From positions 1 to 64,000 of the forward strand of contig CAVCUL010000005.1 in assembly GCA_963605415.1 (NCBI GenBank): DNA of 64,000 nucleotides. Direction: 5' to 3'. A program made the position numbers and the translations under genes. Below are positions 24,153 through 33,729 of this stretch, piece after piece (the stretch's first letter is position 1; each line of letters opens with the position of its first letter). Below the pieces are notes generated by a model that was not told where the DNA came from, ran no database searches, and was given only the letters and a program-made list of their open reading frames with translations. The DNA is from CAG-217 sp963605415. Lineage in GTDB: Bacteria > Bacillota > Clostridia > Oscillospirales > Acutalibacteraceae.

Positions 24153-25406
24153 ATGAACCAGACAGTAGAAAAAGAGCGGCTGCGCCGGCGAAAGCAAAAT
24201 CGGCGCCGTGCCCGCACCAAGCGCTTTTTTATGGTGCTGGGTGTGCTGGTGGTGGCGCTGGCTGCATTCCTGATTACCGTTAAGATCTGCAAGCCGGATT
24301 TTGATTTTTCCGTTCTGGTGCCGGACAAGGCGGTGGCCTTTGTGCAGGAGGATGTGCTGGGGCGCACCACCACAGCGCCTACCACCCAGGCACCTACGGC
24401 GCCGCCGACTACGGAAAAACCCACTTATGCCGATTATAAGGAGGCCTCTGCCTTTGCTTTTGACACTTCCAAGCAGGGCAGCCAGGTGGGCAATATTCTC
24501 AATCAGACCCACGGGGCAGTGACCTTTAACGGCACATATATCTACTTTGCCGCGCCGGGCAAGGGCATTTACCGCTTTGCCCCGGCGGAGGAGACCACCG
24601 CCAAGGTGAAGGGCGTAAAGAACGCCTGCTGCCTGAATATTATGGGTGATTTTCTCTATTATATTGATAAAGACAGCAAAAAGCTGCAAAAGCTCTCCGT
24701 CTCCGGCGGCGACGCTGTGACCCTGCTTACCGATGCCCGCCGGGCCTACGGCTACAACGACCGGTTGTTTTGCCTGACCGGCGACTCCCTGTACACCGTG
24801 ACGGCGGCAGGGGACAAGACCCTGCTTTATACGGCGGGGGCGGACAAAAAGCTGGCGCTGGTGGGCATTTCCCTGACGGATGTGTATTTTACCGAGACGG
24901 ACGATCTCACCGGCGAGGTAGAGTACCTGACCGTGGGGCAGACCGGCGGCAACAGCACCCACTTCCGTGCCGCAACGGAAAAGGACGAGGTGCGCTCTAT
25001 GGCGCTGGAAAACGGCTATTTCTATTATTATCAGCGCCAGTCGGACGATCGGTACGACCTGGTGCGCCAAAAGTTCGGCAGCCAAAAGACCGTGACTTTG
25101 CTGGAGAATGTGGGCGCTACCGACTACCCGGTGGTGTACGCCAACCGGCTGTATTATACCGATTATAAAGGCAACGCCGCCCGGGCTATGGAGCTGAATA
25201 TGAACTCCGGCGCCAAAAAGGTGATGCTCACCGCTTCCGGTGCGGACAAGTCCGGCACCGTGGCTGTGGCCTGCGGCTATCAGTATATCTTTTTGATCGG
25301 CAAAAAGACGGAGAGCGGCGGCAGTGTGTACCGTGCCTCCTGCATTTATACCTCTGCCTCGGCAGACAATACCATGGACTTCCGCGGCGGCAAATGGTCC
25401 TACTAA
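24153..25406 (+). CDS. Membrane-anchored DUF5050-like beta-propeller protein
   Basis: A 417-residue protein: an Arg/Lys-rich cytoplasmic N-terminus (RLRRRKQNRRRARTKR), one membrane helix at about 25-44, a Thr/Pro linker (about 72-90), then an extracellular domain of repeated strands (IYFAAPGKGIYRF, FLYYIDKDSKKLQKLSV, YFTETDD, YFYYYQRQSDDRY, RLYYTDYKGNA). The L/F-Y-Y-x-D...L-x-K-L units are typical of DUF5050, a predicted beta-propeller common in clostridial surface proteins. The ATG comes 1 bp after the proA stop, so it is read from the proBA transcript. No catalytic residues are recognisable. A sensory, binding or scaffolding role at the envelope is possible. Confidence 0.7.
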   Translation: MNQTVEKERLRRRKQNRRRARTKRFFMVLGVLVVALAAFLITVKICKPDFDFSVLVPDKAVAFVQEDVLGRTTTAPTTQAPTAPPTTEKPTYADYKEASAFAFDTSKQGSQVGNILNQTHGAVTFNGTYIYFAAPGKGIYRFAPAEETTAKVKGVKNACCLNIMGDFLYYIDKDSKKLQKLSVSGGDAVTLLTDARRAYGYNDRLFCLTGDSLYTVTAAGDKTLLYTAGADKKLALVGISLTDVYFTETDDLTGEVEYLTVGQTGGNSTHFRAATEKDEVRSMALENGYFYYYQRQSDDRYDLVRQKFGSQKTVTLLENVGATDYPVVYANRLYYTDYKGNAARAMELNMNSGAKKVMLTASGADKSGTVAVACGYQYIFLIGKKTESGGSVYRASCIYTSASADNTMDFRGGKWSY

Positions 25407-25437
25407 TCAATCCCCCTGAGTAAAGGAACGAAACACA

Positions 25438-26880
25438 GTGGATAAGTACAAAAAACTCGCTTCCAATACCATTATCTTTGCCATCGGCACCTTTTCGTCT
25501 AAGATCCTGTCGTTTTTGCTGATGCCCTTTGTCACCCGAATGATGACCACGGGCAGCTACGGCGCGGCGGATCTGATCCAGCAGACGGGCAATGTGATCA
25601 TACCCATTGCCTTTTTGTGCGTCAACTCGGCGGCGCTGCGCTTTTCAATGGACAAGGCGGAGCGCAAGAGCGATGTGTTCACCGTAGGCGTGCGGGTGAC
25701 CCTGGCGGGCTTTTTGGTATTCCTGCTGTTTGCGTACCCCATCAGTTTAATTAAAATCAACGACTTTAAGCTGGGCGATTACCTGGTGCTCATTTATGTA
25801 TTTGTGCTCACCTCCGGCTTTCGCCAGCTGTGTCAGCAGTTTGTGCGCGGCTCCGGCCATGTAAAGCTGTTTGCCATTGACGGTATTTTGGCCACCGTGA
25901 CCTACCTGCTGTTTACCATGCTGTTTTTGGGCGTGTTCAAGTGGGGCGTTACCGGCTATATTTTGGCTATCGTGGCGTCGGACTTCTGCTCCGTGCTGTT
26001 CTTTACCGTGACCGCCAAGCTGTACCGCTATGTGCGCATTAAGGGCGTGCACCGCCAGACCGGGCGGGATATGCTGCGCTACTGTGTGCCGATGATTCCC
26101 ACCATTATTCTGTGGTGGATCATCAATGTGTCTGACCGGTATATGGTCACTTATTTCGTGGGCTCCTCTGCCAACGGTTTGTATTCTGCCGCGTCTAAGA
26201 TCCCCAATTTGGTGATTATGTGCGCCTCTGTGTTTACAGACGCCTGGCAGTTGTCTGCGGTGGACGAGTATAACAATAAAGATACCGCCCGGTTCTTCTC
26301 CAAAATCTTTCGGGTGTACTGCGGCGGCACCTTTTTTGTGGCCTCTTTCCTGATCTTGACATGTAAGATTATTACCAAAATTTTGGTGTCTGATGCCTAT
26401 TTTGACTCCTGGCAGTATGTACCGGTGCTGATTATTTCCACTGTGTTCTCCTGCCTGGTGAACTTTCTGGCCTCTATCTATATGGCGGAGAAAAAGAACA
26501 TTATGGCCATGGTGACCGCCTTGACCGGCGCGGTGACCAATGTGATTTTGAATTTGATTTTAATTCCCCGTATGGGTGCCAATGGTGCGGCGGTTGCCAC
26601 CGCCTGTGCCTTTGTGGTGGTGTTTCTCACGCGCAGTCGGGACACCCGGCGTTTTATCAAGATCAACTACCAGCCTGTGGTGCTCACCTGCCAGACCGTG
26701 GTACTGGTGGCGCAGACGGTGGCTGCGCTGTGCCTGTCTGGGATTTGGTTTTACGCGGTAGAGGCGCTGCTGTTTGTTTTGATGCTGGGTATGAACTGGT
26801 ACCAGGTGGTGGAGCTGTACAAGTTGGTGTCCACCAAAATGCTGTCTAAACTGAAAAAGCCGAAAGCAGAGGAAGAATAA
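25438..26880 (+). CDS. Polysaccharide flippase, Wzx/MATE-like (MOP superfamily)
   Basis: A 480-residue polytopic membrane protein with about 12-14 hydrophobic segments. The start ASNTIIFAIGTFSSKILSFLLMPFVTRMMTTGSYGAADLIQ is the classic N-terminus of the oligosaccharide flippase family, which moves lipid-linked sugar units across the membrane. A GTG start at 25438 follows AAAGGAACG. The C-terminal tail is lysine-rich. It lies 31 bp after the DUF5050 gene with no terminator, so probably the same transcript. No glycosyltransferases lie beside it, so its glycan partner is unknown; lipid II-type or capsular sugar export are both possible. Confidence 0.85.
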   Translation: MDKYKKLASNTIIFAIGTFSSKILSFLLMPFVTRMMTTGSYGAADLIQQTGNVIIPIAFLCVNSAALRFSMDKAERKSDVFTVGVRVTLAGFLVFLLFAYPISLIKINDFKLGDYLVLIYVFVLTSGFRQLCQQFVRGSGHVKLFAIDGILATVTYLLFTMLFLGVFKWGVTGYILAIVASDFCSVLFFTVTAKLYRYVRIKGVHRQTGRDMLRYCVPMIPTIILWWIINVSDRYMVTYFVGSSANGLYSAASKIPNLVIMCASVFTDAWQLSAVDEYNNKDTARFFSKIFRVYCGGTFFVASFLILTCKIITKILVSDAYFDSWQYVPVLIISTVFSCLVNFLASIYMAEKKNIMAMVTALTGAVTNVILNLILIPRMGANGAAVATACAFVVVFLTRSRDTRRFIKINYQPVVLTCQTVVLVAQTVAALCLSGIWFYAVEALLFVLMLGMNWYQVVELYKLVSTKMLSKLKKPKAEEE

Positions 26881-26920
26881 GCGAAATGTTCTGCGCATAG
26901 GCTCTTTTAGCGCCTTGCTA

Positions 26921-26949
26921 TTGATTTATAGGCGATTTTAGTATATAAT
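26921..26949 (+). promoter_or_regulatory. Glycogen phosphorylase promoter
   Basis: TTGATT at 26921-26926, a 17-bp spacer and TATAAT at 26944-26949. Confidence 0.6.
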
Positions 26950-27004
26950 CTACAAACGGAACACGAATTTTTGCGTGATTTATCATAATTTTTGGAGGAT
27001 TTGT

Positions 27005-29536
27005 ATGAAATCAACGATTTCTGTGGCGCAAGCAAAGCGACTGATCAATGACAAACTCAGTCACTTCTTCGGCGTTACGCCGACGGACGCCACAAATGAG
27101 CAATATTACAAGGCGGTGGCCATGATCCTGCGGGAAATGCTCAGCGAGAAGAACAGCCAGTTCCGCCACCAGGCCGAGGGGCAGGACTCTAAGCAGATCT
27201 ACTACCTGTGCATGGAGTTCCTGATGGGGCGTTCCTTAAAGAACAACCTGTACAACCTGGGTCTGACCGAGACTTTTGAAAAAGCGCTGGCCGGTTTTGA
27301 TGTAAAGCTGGATCAGCTGTATGATGAGGAGCCGGACGCCGGTTTGGGCAATGGCGGTTTGGGCCGCCTGGCTGCCTGCTATCTGGACGGCCTGGCTTCT
27401 GACGGCTACCAGTCCATGGGTTATTCCATTCGGTATGAGGCCGGCATTTTTAAGCAGAAGCTGGTGGACGGCTGGCAGACGGAGCTGCCGGACTTTTGGC
27501 TGCCCGGCGGTGAGGTTTGGCTGGTACCCCGTGAGGAGCGCGCCCAGACCGTCAGCTTTGAGGGCTGGGTAGATGAAAGCTGGGACGGCGAGTACCACAC
27601 CGTGACCATGCGGGACTGCAATACCGTGACCGCCGTGCCCTATGATATGTATGTAAGTGGCCTGGGCGACGGTGTGGCCCGTCTGCGCCTGTGGGCAGCC
27701 CGCAAGCCTGCGCTGGATATGAGCTTGTTTAACCAGGGCGAATACATTAAGGCCATGGAGCAGTCTGCCATGGCAGAGACCATCAGTAAGGTGCTGTACC
27801 CGGCGGATAACACCCCGGAGGGCAAATCTCTGCGCCTGCGCCAGCAGTATTTTCTGGTGTCTGCCTCTGTGCAGGATATTATCCACCGTCACCTGTCCAA
27901 GTACGGCACCCTGGATAACCTGCCGGAGAAGGTGGCGATCCATATTAACGATACGCACCCCACCATGGCCATTCCGGAGCTGATGCGCATTATGCTGGAC
28001 GAGTGCGGCTATGACTGGGACACGGCGTGGAGGCTGGTTACCGGTACGGTGGCCTACACCAATCATACGGTGATGAAAGAAGCGCTGGAGTGCTGGAGTG
28101 AGGATCTGTATAAGCGCCTGCTGCCCCGTATTTACGAGATCACCAAGGAGATTGACAACCGTTTCCGTGCCTTTGTTTGGGGCGCGACCCATGATGCAGA
28201 CAAGGTGGAGCGTATGGCCGTGATCTCTTGCGGCGCCGTGCGTATGGCCAACCTGTGCGTGGCCGGTTCTCACAGCGTCAACGGTGTGTCTGCCCTGCAC
28301 AGCGAGATTTTGAAGGACACGGTGTTCCACGATTTCTATACCATTACCCCGGCCAAGTTTACCAATGTGACCAACGGCATTGCCTTCCGCCGCTGGTTGT
28401 GCCAGTCCAACCCGCAGCTGACGGATTATTTGACGGAACTGATCGGCGACGACTTTATCAAGCACAGCGACCGGCTGCTGACTCTGCGGGACTACAAGGA
28501 CGATCCGGCAGTGCTGGAGCAGCTGCAAAAGATCAAGCGCGCCAACAAAGAGCGCTTTGCCAAGATGGTGAAGAAGCAGAGCGGCGTGGTGCTGGATCCG
28601 GACTCCATCTTTGATGTGCAGGTCAAGCGCCTGCATGAGTACAAGCGCCAGCAGCTGAATGTGCTGAACATTATTGCCCAGTACCAGGCGCTGAAAGCGA
28701 ACCCCAATACGGACTTTACCCCCCGGACTTACATTTTTGCCTCTAAAGCGGCTCCGGGTTACTATATGGCAAAGAAGATCATTCAGCTGATCGATGCTTT
28801 GGCTCATGTGGTCAATAACGACCCGGACACCAAGGATAAGCTGAAAGTGGTGTTTATGGAGGATTACTCCGTGTCTCTGGCAGAGGTGCTGATGCCTGCT
28901 GCGGACATTAGCGAGCAGATCTCTTTGGCCGGCACGGAGGCATCCGGCACCGGCAATATGAAGTTGATGCTCAACGGCGCCATCACCCTGGGTACCCTGG
29001 ACGGCGCCAATGTGGAGATCTGCAATGCTGTAGGGGAGGACAATATCTTCCTGTTCGGTATGAAGACCCCGGAGGTAGAGGCCCTGCGCCGCAGCGGCTA
29101 TCACCCCATGAATTATGTGACCAACAATCCTACATTGAAGAACGCCATTGATATGATCCAGTACGGTGTGAACGGCAAGGACTTTAGCGAGATCACTTCC
29201 TCGCTGATCAATGTGGACCCGTATATGGCGCTGGCAGATTTTGCCGATTATCAAAACGCCCAGCGGCGCTCGGCACAGGTGTATGCAGACAAGATGGCCT
29301 TTGCCAGAATGAGCCTGATGAACATCAGCGGCGCGGGCATTTTCAGCGCAGACCGTGCCGTGCAGGAGTATGCGGAGAATATTTGGCACACCCACCCGGT
29401 GGTCACCGCGCAGCCCCAGCCCCAAAAGGCGGCAGCCGCTGCGGAGAAGCCTGCCGAGAAGCCGGTGAAGAAACCCGCAGCCAAAAAGCCTGCGGCCAAA
29501 AAGTCCGCTGCCAAGAAAACCACCAAGAAGAAATAA
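27005..29536 (+). CDS. glgP: Glycogen/alpha-glucan phosphorylase with a lysine-rich tail
   Basis: An 843-residue enzyme that releases glucose-1-phosphate from alpha-1,4-glucans. GT35 signatures are complete: EEPDAGLGNGGLGRLAACYLDGLA near residue 110, IHINDTHPTMAIPELMR, VKRLHEYKRQQLN, and the pyridoxal-phosphate site EASGTGNMK (Lys653). The start is set at ATG 27005 behind GGAGG; an upstream in-frame ATG at 26975 lacks one. Normal family length is about 800-815 residues; here residues about 804-843 add a tail of Ala, Pro and 14 lysines (KKPAAKKPAAKK repeats) like the C-terminus of histone H1. It has its own promoter and a terminator-like hairpin after it (29545-29585), and neighbours a GH13 gene that would debranch or trim the same glucan. 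Confidence 0.95.
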   Translation: MKSTISVAQAKRLINDKLSHFFGVTPTDATNEQYYKAVAMILREMLSEKNSQFRHQAEGQDSKQIYYLCMEFLMGRSLKNNLYNLGLTETFEKALAGFDVKLDQLYDEEPDAGLGNGGLGRLAACYLDGLASDGYQSMGYSIRYEAGIFKQKLVDGWQTELPDFWLPGGEVWLVPREERAQTVSFEGWVDESWDGEYHTVTMRDCNTVTAVPYDMYVSGLGDGVARLRLWAARKPALDMSLFNQGEYIKAMEQSAMAETISKVLYPADNTPEGKSLRLRQQYFLVSASVQDIIHRHLSKYGTLDNLPEKVAIHINDTHPTMAIPELMRIMLDECGYDWDTAWRLVTGTVAYTNHTVMKEALECWSEDLYKRLLPRIYEITKEIDNRFRAFVWGATHDADKVERMAVISCGAVRMANLCVAGSHSVNGVSALHSEILKDTVFHDFYTITPAKFTNVTNGIAFRRWLCQSNPQLTDYLTELIGDDFIKHSDRLLTLRDYKDDPAVLEQLQKIKRANKERFAKMVKKQSGVVLDPDSIFDVQVKRLHEYKRQQLNVLNIIAQYQALKANPNTDFTPRTYIFASKAAPGYYMAKKIIQLIDALAHVVNNDPDTKDKLKVVFMEDYSVSLAEVLMPAADISEQISLAGTEASGTGNMKLMLNGAITLGTLDGANVEICNAVGEDNIFLFGMKTPEVEALRRSGYHPMNYVTNNPTLKNAIDMIQYGVNGKDFSEITSSLINVDPYMALADFADYQNAQRRSAQVYADKMAFARMSLMNISGAGIFSADRAVQEYAENIWHTHPVVTAQPQPQKAAAAAEKPAEKPVKKPAAKKPAAKKSAAKKTTKKK

Positions 29537-29604
29537 ATCTGCTTGCGGCAGGCGCAGGGCAATGCCTGTGTCTGCCGCTTTTTACTGTTTAAGAGAGGGA
29601 AAGT

Positions 29605-31458
29605 ATGCTGATCTTCAACGCCAGAGACCCACAGTACAAGTCGCCCATTCGCGCCGTGGCAACGGACGAGTCGGTGCACCTGCGGCTGGTGGTCTCGCGG
29701 GATATGCACTGCTCCGGCGCCCGGCTGGTGGTCACCAAGGACGGCGAAACGCCGGTGCCTTACGGTATGTTTTGGGCCGGTATGTGCGGCACGGAGGCGG
29801 AGTATTGGGAGTTGCATTTTGCCGCTACCACCCCGGGATTGTATTTTTATCATTTTGAGCTGGACACCCCCTGGGGACTGCACTTTGTGCGCAACGCCGG
29901 GAACGGAAAAGGGGATTTCCTGCCGGACGGCGCGGATTTTCAGCAGACGGTGTATGATAAGGCGTTCCAAACCCCGGCATTTTTGCGGGGCGGGCTGATT
30001 TATCAAATCTTTCCGGATCGGTTTTACAATTCCGGCGCGCCAAAGACCGGCGTGCCCACCACCCGGGTGCAGCGGGGCTGGGGGGAGGAGCCTTTTTGGG
30101 ACGAGGCCCAGATGAACGGCCTTTGGAATAACGATTATTTTGGCGGCGACCTGAAAGGCATTGCGGAGAAACTGCCGTATATTGCCAAGCTGGGCGTCAC
30201 CGCTATTTATTTGAACCCGATTTTCGAGGCCCATTCCAACCACCGGTATGACACCGGGGATTATGAGAAGATCGACCCGATGCTGGGCGATGCGGAGGAT
30301 TTAAAATACCTGTGCGCCCAGGCTAAAAAGCTGGGGATCGGCGTGATCCTGGACGGCGTGTTCAGCCACACCGGGCGGGACTCCAAGTATTTTAATTACT
30401 ACGGTCATTATCCCACGGTGGGCGCCTATAACAGCCCGGACAGCCCCTATTACAGCTGGTATCAGTTCGGCAAGGATCGGGACGATTACAAGTCCTGGTG
30501 GGGCATTCGCCTGCTGCCGGAGATCAACGAGGAGGAGCCGTCTTATCGGGATTATATTTGCGGGGAGAACGGCATTCTCCGTCGCTGGATGCGCTGCGGT
30601 ATCAGCGGCTGGCGGCTGGATGTGGCGGATGAACTGCCGGATGTGTTCCTGGACGATCTGCGCCGGGCGGTGAAAAGCGAGAACCCGGACGCCATCATTA
30701 TCGGCGAGGTGTGGGAGGACGCCACCACCAAGTTTGCCTACGGGCAGCGGCGGCGCTATCTGCTGGGGGACCAGCTGGACAGCGTGATGAATTATCCCTT
30801 TGCCGCGGCCATTTTGCAGTTCGTGCGTTATGGCGGCGGCCAGGCGTTTTTGGACGCGATCCTGTCCATTACAGAGCATTATCCGCCCCAGGTGACGGCG
30901 GTGCTGATGAACCATATCGGCACCCACGATACCCTGCGGGCTATTACCGCGTTGGCCGGACCGGATTGTACCGGCCAGGGCCGGGCTTGGCAGCACCGCA
31001 ACAATACCCTGTCCGGGGCGGACTACGCCCGCGGGGTGCAACTGTTGAAGCTGGCTTCTTTTCTGCAATATACTTTGCCCGGCGTGCCTTCTTTGTATTA
31101 CGGAGATGAAGTGGGTATGCAGGGGATGAAAGATCCTTTTAACCGGGGCTGTATGCCCTGGGAGCACCAGGATCCGGATCTGCTGCATTGGTATCGGCGA
31201 CTGGGCCAAATTCGCCGGGGCTGCAAGGCGCTGGCTCAGGGCGAGTTCGTGCCGGTGCAGGGCGACCTGGGTGGCGTGTGCTACGAGCGTCAAAGCGACG
31301 GTGCCCGCCTGCTGGCGGCGGTAAATCGCACCTCGGAACCGAAGATCTTTGCGGTGGATCCGGTGTGGGACGATGCGTACAGTTTCTTTGACGATACCTG
31401 CACCGGCGGCCAATTGACCGTGCCGCCAATGCGTGCCGCTTTGCGCACCAGACAATAA
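29605..31458 (+). CDS. Alpha-glycosidase, GH13 (neopullulanase/cyclomaltodextrinase-like)
   Basis: A 617-residue GH13 enzyme without a signal peptide, hence cytoplasmic. An N-terminal CBM34-like beta domain (about 1-120) precedes the TIM barrel starting LIYQIFPDRFYNSG. The catalytic set is intact: Asp339 (GWRLDVADEL), Glu368 (IIGEVWED) and Asp442 (NHIGTHDT). The CBM34-barrel layout and DRF...G motif point to the neopullulanase/maltogenic amylase/cyclomaltodextrinase subgroup, which hydrolyses short alpha-glucans. It follows glgP by about 70 bp with a GAGAGGG ribosome site; both serve alpha-glucan breakdown. A hairpin GCCACTCGG/CCGGGTGGC with T-run ends it (31467-31493). Confidence 0.9.
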   Translation: MLIFNARDPQYKSPIRAVATDESVHLRLVVSRDMHCSGARLVVTKDGETPVPYGMFWAGMCGTEAEYWELHFAATTPGLYFYHFELDTPWGLHFVRNAGNGKGDFLPDGADFQQTVYDKAFQTPAFLRGGLIYQIFPDRFYNSGAPKTGVPTTRVQRGWGEEPFWDEAQMNGLWNNDYFGGDLKGIAEKLPYIAKLGVTAIYLNPIFEAHSNHRYDTGDYEKIDPMLGDAEDLKYLCAQAKKLGIGVILDGVFSHTGRDSKYFNYYGHYPTVGAYNSPDSPYYSWYQFGKDRDDYKSWWGIRLLPEINEEEPSYRDYICGENGILRRWMRCGISGWRLDVADELPDVFLDDLRRAVKSENPDAIIIGEVWEDATTKFAYGQRRRYLLGDQLDSVMNYPFAAAILQFVRYGGGQAFLDAILSITEHYPPQVTAVLMNHIGTHDTLRAITALAGPDCTGQGRAWQHRNNTLSGADYARGVQLLKLASFLQYTLPGVPSLYYGDEVGMQGMKDPFNRGCMPWEHQDPDLLHWYRRLGQIRRGCKALAQGEFVPVQGDLGGVCYERQSDGARLLAAVNRTSEPKIFAVDPVWDDAYSFFDDTCTGGQLTVPPMRAALRTRQ

Positions 31459-31545
31459 CACTTTGCCACTCGGTTTTCCGGGTGGCTTTTTGCAGTTTTT
31501 GCGGGTTCGCCTATAATTTATATATAATAAATTATAAATTAGCGG

Positions 31546-31575
31546 TTGAATGTGGGCGGGTGTGTGTGTTATAAT
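31546..31575 (+). promoter_or_regulatory. aspS-gatCAB promoter
   Basis: TTGAAT at 31546-31551, an 18-bp spacer rich in GT and TATAAT at 31570-31575. An AT-only stretch (31512-31540) just upstream may act as an UP element. Confidence 0.6.
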
Positions 31576-31639
31576 AGCAGAGTTAATGTGGGTCAGTGGA
31601 TACTGCGCCCAAATTCCGCGAAAGGAAGATTTAAGAATT

Positions 31640-33391
31640 ATGGCTTACAGAACCCATAACTGTAATCAGCTGACCTTTGACCAGCTGAACCAAACTGTTT
31701 CTCTGGCCGGGTGGGTAGACACCATCCGCGATCACGGCGGTGTGATTTTTGTGGATCTGCGCGATGAATACGGCGTGACCCAGGTGGTGTTCCACGACGA
31801 CGCACTGCTGAATGGCGTGCGCAAGGAGAGCGTGATCTCCGTCACCGGCACGGTGGTCAAGCGTGATCCGGAGACGGTGAATAAAAAGATCGCCACCGGC
31901 GAGCTGGAAGTGCATGTAACGGAAGTGACCGTGCTGGGCGAGTGCACCCGCACCCTGCCTTTTGAGATCTCCGAGTCTAAGGACACCCGCGAGGATGTAC
32001 GGCTCCAGTACCGCTTTTTGGATCTGCGTAATCCCCAGGTACACGAGAGCATTCTTTTCCGCAGCAAGGTAGTTGCTTTCCTGCGGCAGAAAATGACGGA
32101 AATGGGCTTTACGGAGATTACCACTCCCATTTTGACCTGCTCCTCTCCCGAGGGTGCCCGGGACTATATTATTCCCTCACGCAAGCACGAGGGCAAGTTC
32201 TATGCGCTGCCCCAGGCGCCCCAGCAGTTTAAGCAGCTGCTGATGACCTCCGGTTTTGACCGGTATTTCCAGATCGCGCCCTGCTTCCGTGACGAGGACG
32301 CCAGAGCGGACCGCTCTCCCGGCGAGTTTTACCAGCTGGATTTTGAAATGGCCTTTGCCACCCAGGAGGATGTATTCGCTGTGGCGGAGGAGGTGCTGTA
32401 CGACACCTTTACCAAGTTCTCCGATAAGAAAGTGACGCCGGCTCCTTTTGTGCGTATTCCTTACGCCGAGTCTATGCTAAAATACGGCACGGACAAGCCG
32501 GATCTGCGCAACCCGCTGATCATCAACGATCTGACCGCGTATTTCAGCACCGTGGAGTTTAAGCCCTTTAAGGGTCGCCCGGTGCGTGGTATCGTGGTGC
32601 CCAACTGTGCAGGGCAGTCCAAGGGCTGGTACGAGAAAATGCTGGCCTTTGCCATGGACATCGGCATGAAAGGCCTGGGCTACATCACCGTTCAAGAGGA
32701 CGGCAGCTACAAAGGCCCCATTGACAAGTTCCTGTCTCCCGAGAAGAAAGAGGAACTGCGCACCATGCTGGACCTGAAAACGGACGACACCCTGTTCTTT
32801 ATTTGCGATAACATTCGGATCGTCAACGACCTGGCCGGTCAAATTCGTACCGAGCTGGGCCGCCGCCTGGACCTGATCGATAAGGATCGGTTCGACCTGT
32901 GCTTTATTACCGACTTCCCCATGTTTGAGCGGGACGACGACGGCAAGCTGATCTTTACCCACAATCCGTTCTCTATGCCCCAGGGCGAGATGGACGCGCT
33001 GCTGCACCAGGAGCCTACGGAGATCAAGGCGTATCAGTACGACATTGTGTGCAACGGTGTGGAACTGTCCTCCGGCGCTGTGCGTAACCACCGCCCGGAT
33101 GTGATGATCAAGGCCTTTGAGATGGCCGGTTACACGGCCCAGGATGTGGAAGAAAAGTTCGGCGCACTGTTTAACGCATTCCATTACGGCGCACCGCCCC
33201 ACGCAGGTATGGCTCCCGGCGTAGACCGGCTGATCATGCTGCTGCGGGACGAGGACAACATTCGCGAGGTGATCGCGTTCCCCATGAACTCCAATGCCCA
33301 GGATATGCTGCTGGGCGCACCCAACACCGTTAGCGAAATGCAGCTGCGAGAGGCGCACATTAAACTGCGCCGTCCGGCACCGAAAGCGTAA
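31640..33391 (+). CDS. aspS: Aspartate-tRNA ligase
   Basis: A 583-residue class II synthetase. An N-terminal OB-fold anticodon-binding domain (about 1-105) is followed by motif 2-type FRDEDARADRSPGEFYQLDFEMAF near residue 215, a bacterial GAD insertion (about 295-420), and the motif 3 region GMAPGVDRLIMLL near 525. The start at 31640 follows AAAGGAAG. It heads an operon with gatC, gatA and gatB. Since no asparaginyl- or glutaminyl-tRNA synthetase is seen here and GatCAB is co-encoded, a non-discriminating AspRS that also charges tRNA-Asn with Asp is likely; that is inferred from context. Confidence 0.95.
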   Translation: MAYRTHNCNQLTFDQLNQTVSLAGWVDTIRDHGGVIFVDLRDEYGVTQVVFHDDALLNGVRKESVISVTGTVVKRDPETVNKKIATGELEVHVTEVTVLGECTRTLPFEISESKDTREDVRLQYRFLDLRNPQVHESILFRSKVVAFLRQKMTEMGFTEITTPILTCSSPEGARDYIIPSRKHEGKFYALPQAPQQFKQLLMTSGFDRYFQIAPCFRDEDARADRSPGEFYQLDFEMAFATQEDVFAVAEEVLYDTFTKFSDKKVTPAPFVRIPYAESMLKYGTDKPDLRNPLIINDLTAYFSTVEFKPFKGRPVRGIVVPNCAGQSKGWYEKMLAFAMDIGMKGLGYITVQEDGSYKGPIDKFLSPEKKEELRTMLDLKTDDTLFFICDNIRIVNDLAGQIRTELGRRLDLIDKDRFDLCFITDFPMFERDDDGKLIFTHNPFSMPQGEMDALLHQEPTEIKAYQYDIVCNGVELSSGAVRNHRPDVMIKAFEMAGYTAQDVEEKFGALFNAFHYGAPPHAGMAPGVDRLIMLLRDEDNIREVIAFPMNSNAQDMLLGAPNTVSEMQLREAHIKLRRPAPKA

Positions 33392-33429
33392 CGGAGAGTA
33401 TAGAACGATAGATAGATCGAGGTTAGCGT

Positions 33430-33717
33430 ATGAAGATCACACCGGAACTGATCCAGTATCTGGAGAGTTTGGCCAGAATTGAATTGACCCCTGCGGAGGA
33501 AGCCACCGTTGGCGACCAGTTGCAGGAACTGCTTACGTACATCGACACCTTGAGCCAGCTGGACACCGACGGGGTAGAGGCCAAGAGCCACTGCTTCCCG
33601 GTGACCAATGTGTTCCGCAAGGATCAGGTGGAGGTGCACATGACGCCGGAGGAAGTGGTGGCCAATGCACCGGAGAGCCAGGACGGCGCCTTTGTGGTGC
33701 CCAAGACGGTAGAGTAA
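33430..33717 (+). CDS. gatC: Aspartyl/glutamyl-tRNA amidotransferase subunit C
   Basis: A 95-residue GatC, the small linker subunit of the amidotransferase. Family features: LIQYLESLARIELTPAE at the N-terminus, LQELLTYIDTLSQLDTDGVEAKSH, and the C-terminal VFRKDQVEV...NAPESQDGAFVVPKTVE, which is nearly invariant. A GAGG site precedes the ATG. It lies 38 bp after aspS and 12 bp before gatA. Confidence 0.95.
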   Translation: MKITPELIQYLESLARIELTPAEEATVGDQLQELLTYIDTLSQLDTDGVEAKSHCFPVTNVFRKDQVEVHMTPEEVVANAPESQDGAFVVPKTVE

Positions 33718-33729
33718 GGAGAGCGCAGC

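Noticed and set aside
27236..29425. 729-residue minus-strand frame
   Set aside because: Antisense shadow of glycogen phosphorylase.
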